Shown: piece by piece, positions 41,996 to 52,700 of the stretch
Layout: every line of letters starts with the position of its first letter
Position numbering within the stretch: position 1 is the first letter of the stretch
Assembly (NCBI GenBank): GCA_016716625.1
Contig: JADJVJ010000004.1
Span: forward strand, 62,001-126,000
Length of the DNA stretch: 64,000 nt
Origin: Nostocoides sp.
GTDB lineage: Bacteria; Actinomycetota; Actinomycetes; Actinomycetales; Dermatophilaceae
Direction: 5' to 3'
Program-made: the position numbers and the translations under genes
The notes under the pieces: model-generated
The model's database searches: none
Seen by the model: only the letters and a program-made list of their open reading frames with translations
Told to the model about the DNA's origin: nothing

Positions 41996-42664
41996 CTAGG
42001 TGGTGGAGTAGCCGGGAGGGTCGATAAGTCCGTCCTCGACGGCGCGTTGGTAGAGGTCGGTCTTGGTGGGAGCGGGGCGTCCCACCTCGGCGTACTTGAC
42101 CCGAGCCCGGTTCAGGTACGTCCGCGCAGTGTCCGGCCCAACGCCCAAGCGACGGGCCACCGAGGTGAGCTTCATCCCCGCCGCATAGAGCCGAACAGCG
42201 GAGAGTTCCCTGGGCGTGAGCGCCGGGGCCACCCGCTCGAGATCGCCGGCGATTGCCGAGGCCCATTCCGGAGAGAGAAAACCCTGGCCGTCGGCGACGA
42301 GTTGGATCGCCTCGGCAACGACCTTGAGGTCCTCGCTCTTGGAGAGCAGCCCGGCAGCGCCGGCCCGGAAAGCTCGGGCCACGGTGCGATGGCGGGGATC
42401 CTGGGTGAAGAGCACCACCGGCCAGCCGCGGCTCATCACGGCCCTGAGATTGTCGACGGGGTCACTGCCGTCGTGGAGTTCCAGGTCGAGCAGGACGACG
42501 TCGACGTGCTTGGCTCGGTCGAGCAGTTCGGCGACGGTGCGAGCGATCGGATAGAGGACGCTCCCGCCCGGCAGCAGCGGACGAAGCCCTTCAGCGAGGC
42601 CGGAGAGGATCACTGGATGGTCATCAACAGCCCCGATGACCAAAGGTCGCAGCGCCGGGCTCAT
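41996..42664 (-). CDS. NarL/LuxR-family response regulator
   Basis: A 222-residue regulator with a receiver domain (phospho-acceptor Asp60 in DVVLLDLELHD, acid pair GAVDDHP, Lys in SKSED) and a C-terminal LuxR-type helix-turn-helix (LTPRELSAVRLYAAGMKLTSVARRLGVGPDTARTYLNRARVKY). It is upstream of and nearly contiguous with the histidine kinase. ATG at 42664 is chosen; the open frame beyond it is not coding. It is divergent from the phosphatase-kinase operon and may control it. Confidence 0.92.
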   Translation of the reverse strand: MSPALRPLVIGAVDDHPVILSGLAEGLRPLLPGGSVLYPIARTVAELLDRAKHVDVVLLDLELHDGSDPVDNLRAVMSRGWPVVLFTQDPRHRTVARAFRAGAAGLLSKSEDLKVVAEAIQLVADGQGFLSPEWASAIAGDLERVAPALTPRELSAVRLYAAGMKLTSVARRLGVGPDTARTYLNRARVKYAEVGRPAPTKTDLYQRAVEDGLIDPPGYSTT

Positions 42665-42829
42665 GCCACCCACTGTGTCAGCGCTCCGGAGAGCGCGCCA
42701 GTGGGCTCGGTGCGAGTCGTGGCAGGACCCGCCTCCCCCGCGGGGGGTCGGCCGAACCGTGTCCCCTCTTCGGGTGACAGCGCCGACCCCGCCATGAGCC
42801 GCCCGCTGGCAAGGCACTAGGGTGCACGC

Positions 42830-43609
42830 GTGATAGCGGTCGAGGTGGGTGCGGGCAGTGACGTCGGCCGGGTCCGGTCGCTCAATGAGGACGCCTACCA
42901 TCTCGGTGAGCGCATCTTCCTGGTGGCGGACGGTATGGGTGGGCATGCGGCGGGGGACGTGGCGAGTCGGCTGACCGTGGACACGCTCGCCGAACGGGCT
43001 CCCCAGCCGAGCACCCTCGAGGAACTTCGTGGGGCTATCACGGTGGCCAACACGGCCGTCCTGGAGCATGCCGCCACCCATCCCGAAAGCACCGGTTTGG
43101 GGACCACACTTGCCGGCCTGCTCCGCATCGGCGGAGCAGCGGAACACTGGGCCGCCTTCAACGTCGGCGATTCCCGGGTGTACCAGTTCCTCGACGGCGA
43201 GCTACGCCAGCTCACGGTCGATCACTCCGAGGTCGAAGAGCTCATTGCCCTCGGTCAGCTGACCCGGGAAGAGGCGGCCACGCACCCCTCCCGGCACATC
43301 ATCACCCGGGCCATCGGGGAGTCGCCCATGCCGGAGGTGGACGCCGTTGTCTTCCCCGCAGGTCGCGGCGCGAGGTTCCTGATCTGTACCGATGGCCTCT
43401 CCGGTGAGGTCGGCGACGAGGAGATTGCGGCCATCCTCGCCGCGGGACTCACCGCCCAGGAGACCGTGGATCTGCTCATTCGCCGTGCGCTCGAGCTCGG
43501 CGGCCGCGACAATGTGACCGCCATCGTCCTTGATGAGCCGTCCCTCGGTCCGGTTTCGGAGGCGGATGGCACCACCAACCCACGGGCTTCGATGAGGGGA
43601 GCGTCCTAG
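42830..43609 (+). CDS. PP2C-family Ser/Thr protein phosphatase
   Basis: A 259-residue soluble metal-dependent phosphatase: RVRSLNEDAYH, FLVADGMGGHAAGD, STGLGTTLAGLL, FNVGDSRVYQF and GGRDNVTAIVL are the standard PP2C motifs with metal-binding Asp residues intact. GTG at 42830 is the start. It is the first gene of the long operon and likely reverses phosphorylation by the kinase encoded two genes downstream. The next gene starts right after its stop. Confidence 0.94.
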   Translation: MIAVEVGAGSDVGRVRSLNEDAYHLGERIFLVADGMGGHAAGDVASRLTVDTLAERAPQPSTLEELRGAITVANTAVLEHAATHPESTGLGTTLAGLLRIGGAAEHWAAFNVGDSRVYQFLDGELRQLTVDHSEVEELIALGQLTREEAATHPSRHIITRAIGESPMPEVDAVVFPAGRGARFLICTDGLSGEVGDEEIAAILAAGLTAQETVDLLIRRALELGGRDNVTAIVLDEPSLGPVSEADGTTNPRASMRGAS

Positions 43610-45097
43610 GTGTCGCACAGCACGTCATACGTCCCCGGCCTGGGATCCGGCTTCGTGGGCGAGGGGCTCTGGGCCGTCATCGACACCGAGCCAGGGGGAG
43701 AGCTCTCCCTTGAGGTGCTCGCTGCTTTCGAGGGTGACGGCAGCCTTGAGGCGGTCGTCGGCATCATCCTGCAACGCGGCCTCGGGCATGCTCCGGACTT
43801 CGCCATCCTCGCAGCGGGCGAGGACCAGGGCGCGCGCATCGTCGTGCGGGGGGCGGCCCGCATCACCGACGCCGAGGGGACGGTCTCGAAGGGCTCGGGG
43901 CTCTTCCATGACGCGGTCGTCCCCGCGAGCGAGCACTTCGAACTTGCTCTCGGTGAACGCCAGACCTCGATGTCCATCCCCTGCCGGGGTGGTCTGGTCC
44001 CGGCTGCCGCGGTCGTCGTCCGTTGGGCGGGTATGCCGTCGCCCGCGCCCGTCCCGGAACCCGTCCCGGAACCCGAGTCGGAACCCGCCTCGGAACCCGA
44101 GGCGGAACTCCTCCCGGAACCCGTCCCGGAACCCGAGTCGGAGCCTGTCCTTATCCATGACGTGCCCGCGGCAGCGGAGGGCCCCGCGTCGTCCTACGAG
44201 ATGTTCTTCAGCCCGCCCGCCGAGGACGTGACCCAGGCCCCGGCGCCCGCGGAGGAGCTGGCGAGGAGTCCCGCGGACGCCGAGCCCGCGGGAGCGGACC
44301 TGGACGAGCCCGCGGACGATCCCCCCGTCAGCCCCACCGACCCGGAGCCGGACCCCGAACCGATCCACCCGCCGGTACCGGCACCGACCGGCTTCATCGA
44401 CGAGATCCCGTTCGAGGGTCTGCCCTCCGCGCGGCCCGCGGACATCCCGGCCGAGGTGGAGGCCCCGCTGCACTGGACTCCGCCGCCATCGATCCGGCCC
44501 CCTGTCCCCGACCCGGAGCCACTGCTCACCTCGACTCCTGCCCTCCCGGCGCCGGAGAGCGTGGCTGCCTCGGAGGATGTGGGGCACACGGTGAGCCGCG
44601 CCGAGTCGCTCCGGCTTGCGCAGGCGAGCGCGTCCACCCAAGTGGTCAAGGCCCGCCGCTGCGCGCAAGGCCACCTCACCATGGCCTTCGCCCCGAACTG
44701 CCGGGTATGTCGTGGTCCGGTTCCGGCCCAGGAGCCGTTCGACATACCGCGCCCGGCGTTGGGGCGACTCATCCTCCCGGGGGGCGAGGTCATCACCGTG
44801 GACCGCAATATCGTCCTCGGCCGGGCCCCCAAGGACGTGGGCACCTCCTCGGGAGAGCAGGCGCACATCGTCAGGATCACCGACCCGCGTCAGGAGGTGT
44901 CGAGCCAGCACGCCGAGATCGTTCTCGACCACTGGGTCGTGAGCGTCAACGACCTTGGCTCGACCAATGGCACCGAGATCCTTCGCCCGGACGGGCGACG
45001 CGAGCGGCTCGTGCCCCGAACCCCGGTGTACATCGAGACCGGAACCCGGATCATCCTCGCGGAGATCATCGAGATTCAGTTCGAGGCAACGTCGTGA
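43610..45097 (+). CDS. FHA-domain protein with repeat linker and zinc-ribbon-like motif
   Basis: A 495-residue protein. The first 140 residues form an unrecognised beta-rich domain. Residues 145-185 are repeats of PEPVPEPESEP type, then an acidic Pro-rich linker. RRCAQGHLTMAFAPNCRVCRG (near 345) looks like a small metal-binding element. The C-terminal 110 residues are an FHA phosphothreonine-binding domain (VLGRAPKDV, SSQHAEI, NDLGSTNGTEI). It lies between the phosphatase and the kinase and probably binds the phosphorylated kinase. GTG at 43610 follows the phosphatase stop directly. Confidence 0.85.
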   Translation: MSHSTSYVPGLGSGFVGEGLWAVIDTEPGGELSLEVLAAFEGDGSLEAVVGIILQRGLGHAPDFAILAAGEDQGARIVVRGAARITDAEGTVSKGSGLFHDAVVPASEHFELALGERQTSMSIPCRGGLVPAAAVVVRWAGMPSPAPVPEPVPEPESEPASEPEAELLPEPVPEPESEPVLIHDVPAAAEGPASSYEMFFSPPAEDVTQAPAPAEELARSPADAEPAGADLDEPADDPPVSPTDPEPDPEPIHPPVPAPTGFIDEIPFEGLPSARPADIPAEVEAPLHWTPPPSIRPPVPDPEPLLTSTPALPAPESVAASEDVGHTVSRAESLRLAQASASTQVVKARRCAQGHLTMAFAPNCRVCRGPVPAQEPFDIPRPALGRLILPGGEVITVDRNIVLGRAPKDVGTSSGEQAHIVRITDPRQEVSSQHAEIVLDHWVVSVNDLGSTNGTEILRPDGRRERLVPRTPVYIETGTRIILAEIIEIQFEATS

Positions 45098-46629
45098 GCG
45101 ACCCGTATGCCGGGCCCGCGATTCCCGGACTTGCCTATGTCCGTCGCCTCGGGTCCGGCGGCTTCGGCGACGTCTACCTCTACGAGAACGTCGCGCTGAA
45201 GCGCAGGGAGGCCGTCAAGGTCATCCGCGACGCCGATCTGTCGCCTGCCGTGGTCCAGCGGTTCATGGCCGAAGCCAACGCCATGGCCGGGCTTGAGCAT
45301 CCGCACATCGTGCGCGTGTACGGCACCGGGACGACGGTGGACGGGCGCCCGTACCTCACCATGCAGTTCTACTCCGAGTCCACCATGGAGGACCGGGCCT
45401 CCGGGGGCCGGCTCGCCATCTCCGAGGTGTTGCGGACCGGGATCGAGATCGGTGGAGCACTCGAAACCGCCCACCGCGCGGGAATGCTCCACCGGGACGT
45501 CAAGCCGGCCAACATCCTGGTGACGAGTTGGGGGGCGGCGGGCCTCACCGACTTCGGCGTGGCCGCGCAGATGGCCTCCGATACCTCGGACGACGACGTG
45601 GGGGTGTCCGTGCCCTGGGCGCCGCCGGAGATGATCTACAGCGCAACCCGAGGCTCGCGTCAGTCCGACGTCTATTCTTTGGCGGCGACCCTGTGGCATC
45701 TCATCACGGGCCGCTCCCCGTTCGAGGTTCCCGGTGGGGATAACAGCAGGCTTGCCATGATGTCGCGGGTGCGCGACTACCCGCCGCCGGTGACCGGTCG
45801 GGCCGACTGCCCGGCGTCCCTGGAGTCGCTCTTGCGCCAGTCCATGGCCAAGCAGCCCGGCGCCCGGCCCTCCACGGTCGCCGAGTTCTGCCGGTCCTTG
45901 CAGATGGTCGAGGATGAGCTCCGACTGCCGCGGACCAACCTCGTCATCCTCGACCAGCACCTCGAGACCCGTCCGGTTTCGGCGCCGCCGGCCGCCGGTT
46001 CGAGCACCGCTGAGGCCGGCACCGTCATGCGCCCTCGGGAGGGCACCTCCTCCAGGATGGCGCCGGATGGGCGCTCCGAGGACGCCCTGGCCGAAACCCA
46101 GCGGCGCGCGACGCCACCGACTGCGCGCGTGGGTGCGGCCGGGCAGGGTTCCGATGCGACGCAGCTTCGGCCGCGCGTGACCGAACTGGCCGTCGAGCGG
46201 GGCCCCGATCCCGAGGCCGCGGGATCCCACCGGGTCATCCTCGTGGGCGCCGGGGTGCTGCTAGTGATCGCCGCGGTGGTCATCGGGGTCATGTTGCTGG
46301 GCGGTCGGGGTGGCCCGTCCACCCCAACGCCGCTCTCGACGGTCTCGGAGAGTGCTGGCCCGATCGACGAGGAGGCGCCACCCCCGGGGCGGGTCAAGGT
46401 CGAGGCGGTGCGCTCCGCAGATGCGGTGACTTTCAGCTGGTCGTACGATAACCAGCTCACGACCGACACGTATCGCCTACAGTTTGCCGGGGGAAACACC
46501 ACGACGAGCGATGAGCCGCGAACGACCGTCCCAGCCGCCAAGGGCGCCAAGGTCTGCCTCAGCGTCATCGTCGTCAGGTCCGATGGAAGCAACCCGACCT
46601 CGGAGTTTCCCAAGGCGGTCTGCGGGTGA
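45094..46629 (+). CDS. Transmembrane Ser/Thr protein kinase
   Basis: A 511-residue kinase. The catalytic domain (residues 1-270) is complete: Gly loop GSGGFGDVY, Lys in REAVKVI, HRDVKPANIL, DFGVA and APPEMIY. A Ser/Thr-rich juxtamembrane region follows, then a transmembrane helix at about 386-408 and an extracellular fibronectin III-like domain of some 100 residues ending the protein. GTG at 45094 overlaps the FHA gene stop. It parallels Pkb2 kinases of bifidobacterial PFNA clusters. Confidence 0.93.
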   Translation: MSDPYAGPAIPGLAYVRRLGSGGFGDVYLYENVALKRREAVKVIRDADLSPAVVQRFMAEANAMAGLEHPHIVRVYGTGTTVDGRPYLTMQFYSESTMEDRASGGRLAISEVLRTGIEIGGALETAHRAGMLHRDVKPANILVTSWGAAGLTDFGVAAQMASDTSDDDVGVSVPWAPPEMIYSATRGSRQSDVYSLAATLWHLITGRSPFEVPGGDNSRLAMMSRVRDYPPPVTGRADCPASLESLLRQSMAKQPGARPSTVAEFCRSLQMVEDELRLPRTNLVILDQHLETRPVSAPPAAGSSTAEAGTVMRPREGTSSRMAPDGRSEDALAETQRRATPPTARVGAAGQGSDATQLRPRVTELAVERGPDPEAAGSHRVILVGAGVLLVIAAVVIGVMLLGGRGGPSTPTPLSTVSESAGPIDEEAPPPGRVKVEAVRSADAVTFSWSYDNQLTTDTYRLQFAGGNTTTSDEPRTTVPAAKGAKVCLSVIVVRSDGSNPTSEFPKAVCG

Positions 46630-46748
46630 CCGCACACTGTCCGCACTTCTGGTGACATTGGAGGGATTTGTGGTTCGGGGGGAACTGCAACGAACTAGGG
46701 TCGCGACCGGACGAGTCCACAAAGCACCCTGGTGAGGAGTATCTGCTG

Positions 46749-49700
46749 ATGGCCGCCTTCGGGAGGGGAAGGTTCCACACCGTCGCCGCGACGGTCGTGG
46801 CCATGCTTGCGGTGGTGGCCGTCATCGCCTACGCCCTCCTCGCCGATGGCTTCCCGGTGCGCAAGGTGGACCTCAACGACAATGGCGTCTGGGTGACCTC
46901 GAACGCCGACGGGGTCTTCGGGCGCCACAACAAGTCCGCGGCCGCCGCGGACGCGCGCTTCACACCGCCCGGTGCGGCGGCGGCCTCCTACGATCTGGAC
47001 GTCCTTCAGGACGCCGGGACGGTCCTGGCTCGGGACACCGGCGGCGGCCGGCTCTTCCCCGTCGACGTCGTCTCCGGCAAGGCTCTCGCGGATGCCGCGG
47101 CGGATGTCGCCCCGACGACGGTGGTTGCTCTGCGTGGGGGCACCATCGCCGCCCTCGACCCGGTCACCGGAAGCATCTGGGCCACCCGCTACGTCGCCGA
47201 TGCCGGGGCACCGTCCGTGGACGCGCTGCGCGCGACGAACAAGCCGCTGGCGAGCGTGGGGGCCGCACCCAAGGGCGAGCAGGACCTCGGCCGCTACTCC
47301 GCTCTCACGGTGGCCACGGACGGGTCGGTCCATGCGGTCTCCCGGAGCGGCAAGCTCGTCAGCATCCCCATCGACGGCGGATCGCTCGGCAAGCCCGTCG
47401 AATCCACCCTTGCCGAGAAGCTCGGCGCTGTCGGGATCTCGGCGCTCGGTTCCGAGCCGGTGGTCCTGGACCCGACGACGGGCCGCGTCCAACAAGGCGC
47501 CCAGAGCGTCACCATTCCGGACGCCGCGCAGGGGGCGCTCCTCGGCACACCGGTGGCGAGCGGCCCCGTGGCCGTGGCAACCCCGTCGGCCCTGTATGCC
47601 GTCACCGACACCGGCGAGGTGCGCACCCTGGACTCCGCAGGTACCGGCGAGCCGGCGATCCCGGTCGTCGCCTCCGGCTGCATCGTCGCGGCCTGGGCGG
47701 GGACCCCGGGCCGGCTCGTCCGCTCGTGTGACGGCAGCACGGCCACCGAGCTGCCCCTGGACGCCGGTGGAGCGCTGAGCAAGCCCGTCCTGCGGGTGAA
47801 CCGGACCAATGTGCTGCTCAACGACACGGCCACCGGGCGGGTCTACGACCTGGAACTGCAGCAGTCGCTCGACAACTGGAAGCAGTTGGAGGAGCCCGCC
47901 GAGGTGACCTCCACCGAGCGGCCTCGCCAGAGCGAGGAGCTCGAGGACAAGAAGAACAAGCCCAAGGCCGTCAAGGACACCCTCGGCGCCCGGCCGGGCC
48001 GGACCACGATCCTGCATCTGCTCGACAACGACAGCGACCCCCGCGGCCAGATCCTCACCATCCAATCGGTGTCCGAGTCCGGTAACGCCAACGCGAGCGT
48101 GACGATCTCCCCCGATGGCCAATCGGTGCGCTACGCCCTCGCCGAAGGCGGGGGGACCAGCGAGTTCACCTATGTCGTGAGCAACGGGGTGAATACGGCC
48201 GAAGGCCAAGTCGTCGTCAACGAAGTGGGCGAGCAGGAGAACAAGGAGCCCTATCGCCGCAAAGTCCCGATGCCCAAGCTCACCGTCCCGACCGGAGGCA
48301 CCCTTCCGGTGCAGGTCGTCGCAGACTGGCGTGACGACGACGGCGACCCGGTGGCGCTCGCGGGGGTCTCGGTCAAGGCCGGCAGCGCCATCACCACCAC
48401 CGAGGGCAAGGTCGAGTACACCGCTGCCGGTACGGGCAGGGGCGGTGTGGTCGAGGTGTCCTACGAGGCCACCGATGGCCGGTCTAAGGCTGTTCGAGGC
48501 GCTTTCGACGTCACCGTCCAGGGCGAGAAGGACCGCAAGGCCACTCCGGCGATTACCCAGCCGGACGTCGCCAAGGGCGAGGTGGGCCAACCCATCCTGA
48601 TCAGCCCACTCGTCAACGACACCCAGGGCTCGGACCCGCTCAACCCCAAGGCGCTCCTGATGCTCGCGGCGCCGGTCGCGAACAAGGGCGGCATCTCGGT
48701 GCAGACCGACCTCGCGACCGGGCAGATCGTGGCGACCGCGAGCAAGCAGCAGACCTTCTTCCTCGACTACACCGCGGCCTACGGCAGTGCGCCGATGGCG
48801 ACCGGCAAGATCCGCATCGACGCGGTCAACCCGTCGAAGAAGACCCCGCTCCCGGTGGCCATGCCCGACACGGCAACGGTCCGCGGCCAGTCCCCTGTCG
48901 TCGTCGACGTCCTCGCGAACGACGTCGACCCCACCGGGGCCCTGCTCACCGTGCAGTCCGCCGCGCCCGCCAAAGGCGACCAGCTTCAGGTGGCGGTCAT
49001 CAAGGGTCGCTGGCTACGTATCCTGCCGGCGACGGCCGAGTTCAGCCCCAACCCGCAGGTCGTCCGCTACCAGGTGACCAACGGTACCTCGGGTGTGGTG
49101 ACCGGCGAGGTGCTGGTCAGCCAACTGCCGGCTCTCGACAACGACGTCGTCGTTGCGCGTCAGGACTTCGCGACGGTCCGAGACGGCGATTCGGTCCTTG
49201 TTCCGGTGCTCGACAACGACACCACGCGGGGGGCCGCGGCGCTCAGCCTGCTGGAGTCGACGAGCGAGATGGAGCAGGACAACCAACTGCCGGTCATCGA
49301 CCCCGTCGGCAAACTCTCCGGCGACCAGCTGGGCCACGCCTACGTCTCCGGTGACCAGGTCCGCTATGTGGCACCGGCGACGGTGACCGAGCCGACGAGC
49401 CTGCTCGTGGAGTACACCGCGATCTCCGAGGAGGGCGTCACGGCCACCGGAGTCATCGAGGTCACCGTGACACCACAGCCGGGACCGGGCCGGGAGAACC
49501 GCGCCCCCACACCGCGCCCCCTCGACGCCCGGGCGGTGTCCGGAGAGACCGTCGTCATCCCGGTTGCCTCCACCGGCAACGACCCCGATGGTGACTCCAC
49601 CGCGGTCATTGGCATCGCCTCTGCCCCGAGCATCGGCCGAATTCTCGGGGTGAGCCCAACCGGAATCACCTACCAGGCCTACCCCACCTTCGCCGGCACC

Positions 49701-52700
49701 GACTCTTTCGGGTATGTCGTCACCGACCGCTACGGCAAGCAGGCGACCTCTCTGGTGCGGATCTCTGTCGTGACCCCGGGTCAGCCTCAGCGGCCGGTCG
49801 TCGTCCAGGACAGCATCACCGCGGCCCCAGGTGCCGTCGTATCCGTGGCGCCGAAGTCCAACGACCTCTATCGCAAGACCGATCCGGTGACTGTGCGACC
49901 GCTCGCCCAGACCAATACCGCCCTCCCGGGTGGGGTGAGCATCGACCCCGAGACCGAGGTCGTGTCCTTGACTGCCCCGGCGGCCAAGGCCCGTCCGCTC
50001 GAGGTCTTCTACGGCCTCACCGGCAACGCCGGCGATTCGGTCCTCGGCAAGATCGTCGTGCTCTCCGAGGAGGGCTTCCGCAACCCGCCCCGAGTCTTCG
50101 ACGTCGTTGCCAAGGCGGACGGCACGCCGACATCGACCGTGGACGTGCTCGCCACGGCATACGACCCCGACGGGAACAGCGGCGCCCTCACGGTGACCAA
50201 GGTCGGTGAGCCCAAGGCCACCATCGCCGGGGGCAAGGTCACTGTGCCGGTCCTCGGCCACATCCAAGCCATCCCCTACGAGGTGACCGACGAGAGCGGC
50301 GCGACGAGCGCGGCCGTGATCTACGTCCCCGCGGCCGGGGTGGGTGGGCCGTACGTCAAGGTCGGGGGTCTCATCAAGGTCGATCAGGGTGCCACGGTCG
50401 ACGTCAACCTCAGCGACTATGTGGCCGACGGGCAGAACAAGCCGGTGAGCCTGACGACCCGGGACAAGATGTGGGGTTCACCCGCCGGCAAGGTATCGGT
50501 CGCCGGGAAGACCAAGGCGAGTTTCACCGTGACCGGCGCAAAGGACTACGTAGGCCCGGGCGCCGTCACCATGGAGGTGACGAACGGGAAGTCGCTGGAT
50601 GATCCGGAAGGGATCACCACAATTGTCACCATCCCGGTCCAGGTGGGGCCGGACACCCCGGTCATCCGTTGCCCCGACGAGGTCATCGCGGTGACCGCCG
50701 GCGGCAAGGTGGCGAGCCTCAACATCCCCTCGGTCTGCTCGGTGTGGGCGCCGACAACCGAGATGGCCCAGTCCTTGACGTTCCAGGGCACGTGGACCAA
50801 GCCGATTCCCAAGGTGACCATCGGCGCCCCTGGGCGCACTCTCACCATCGACGCGGCCGGGGACGCGCCGGTGGACGGCGAGGGCACGATCAGCATCACT
50901 GCGGTCGGAACCAAGGCCGAGCCCGCGCTCATGCGGGTGCGGGTTCTCCCGGCCCCGCGGCCCACGCTCGCGGCGATCACGCTGCCGGAGATGAAGCAGG
51001 CAGACGCGCGGACCATCGACATCCGGGACTACCTCACCTCACCGCTGCGGGATGCCGCCCCGAACGTCGTCTCGGTGACCCAGAGCGCCGGTATGCCGGC
51101 TCAGCTCAGCTCTTCCGGGTCGACGATCACCATCACCCCGGGTGCCGACTCGCACGGACCGATGCGGTTCCGGGTCGTTGCGAGCGATCTCGCCGACCGG
51201 ACCCGGACCGACCGCCAGGTCACCGGCACGATCTCCTTCCAGGTCTTCGGTCGACCGGACAAGCCTGCGCCACCCCGACCGGGGGGCTCGGTCATCAGCC
51301 ACACCGCCACGCTGTCGTGGGCCGCCCCACCGGCCAACGGGGCACCGATCACCCGCTACGAACTCGAGTGGAACGGCGGGAAGCAGACCTGTGCCGCCTC
51401 TCCGTGCACGGTCAAGGGACTCACCAACGGGGTCGATTACCGCTTCCGGGTTCGGGCGCTGAACAAGGCCGACTGGAGCGAGTTCAGCGACTTCTCGGCC
51501 ACCTATCAACCGAATGCGGCACCCCAGCGGGTGCCCGGATTCGTCCAGAAGGCCGCGGACAACCGCTCGGTGACGCTCTCCTGGCAGCCTGCCGCGGTCG
51601 ACTCGACGTCGAAGGTCACCAACTACGTGGTGAGTGTCAACGGCAAGGAGTACGACTTCGGGACCGCGCTCACTGGAACCGTGCCCGGGCTCGACAACGG
51701 ACCGGCATACACCTTCACCATCGTCGCGGTGAACAGTTACAAGGCCGGTCCGCCCGCGACGACGAAGGGATATGCCGCCGGTACCCCGATCTTCGACGGC
51801 CCGGTGTCGACCGCTCCGGTTGACCCGGTCGACTCGGTAACCACTGCGGTGACCGTGCTGTGGCCGGCCGGGCAGCAGAACGGCCCGGAGCCGATCGTCT
51901 ATACGGTGACCCGTCAGGACGGCAAGACCGTCTGCGCCGACCACGCCGGGACCTCGTGCGTGGACCAGGGCGTGACCTTCGGGCAGACCTACACCTACTC
52001 GGTCGTGGCGAAGACGACCTTCCTCGGGGTGACCCGGACCTCAGCGCCGCAGAGCGTCTCGGTGACCCCGGTTGGGCGTCCGGCCGCGTGGGCGCCGATC
52101 ACCGCGACGCCGACCGGTCAGAACCAGCAGGCGACCGTCACCTTCTCGGTGCCGCCGTCACGGGGTACCTCCTCGGCTGTCACGGTGCTCTACAACGGGG
52201 GCCCGGCGCTCTCCCTGGGGTCGTTCTCGCCGGCCGGTGCGGCGAACCAGACGCGGACCATCTCGGGCCTGACCAACGGGACCAATGTCGGGGTGTCCCT
52301 GCGGGTCTGCAACGAGGCGAACCAGTGCTCGACCTCGAACGCCGTCACGGTGAACGCCTTCGGGCCGATCCCGGCCCCGGCCATCTCGCTGAGCAAGAAC
52401 GGCCCGAACACCTTCCAGGTTCACGTCGACGCCAACGGCAACGGCCGACAGATCAACCTGCGCGTATGGACCGACACCGGCCGCGAGTGGAACGTCTCCA
52501 CGGTCATGGGCGGGCACTGGGACTTCTCCCCGTATGGCGTGAACTGGTCCCAGAACGACCAAGCCCATGTGTCGATCACCGACACCGCCGGCCGGGGTGT
52601 CCCGGGGCGGGTCGACTCCAACGCCCAACAGGCCGACCCGCCACCGCGCAGCATCGACATTTCGAAACGTGGCGACGCCCAAGGCCAGCCGGGGTGCAGC

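Noticed and set aside
46681..46730. ECF sigma (SigM or SigE type) promoter with a GGAAC -35 box before the giant gene.
   Set aside because: GGAAC is present but no matching -10 element lies at the required spacing.
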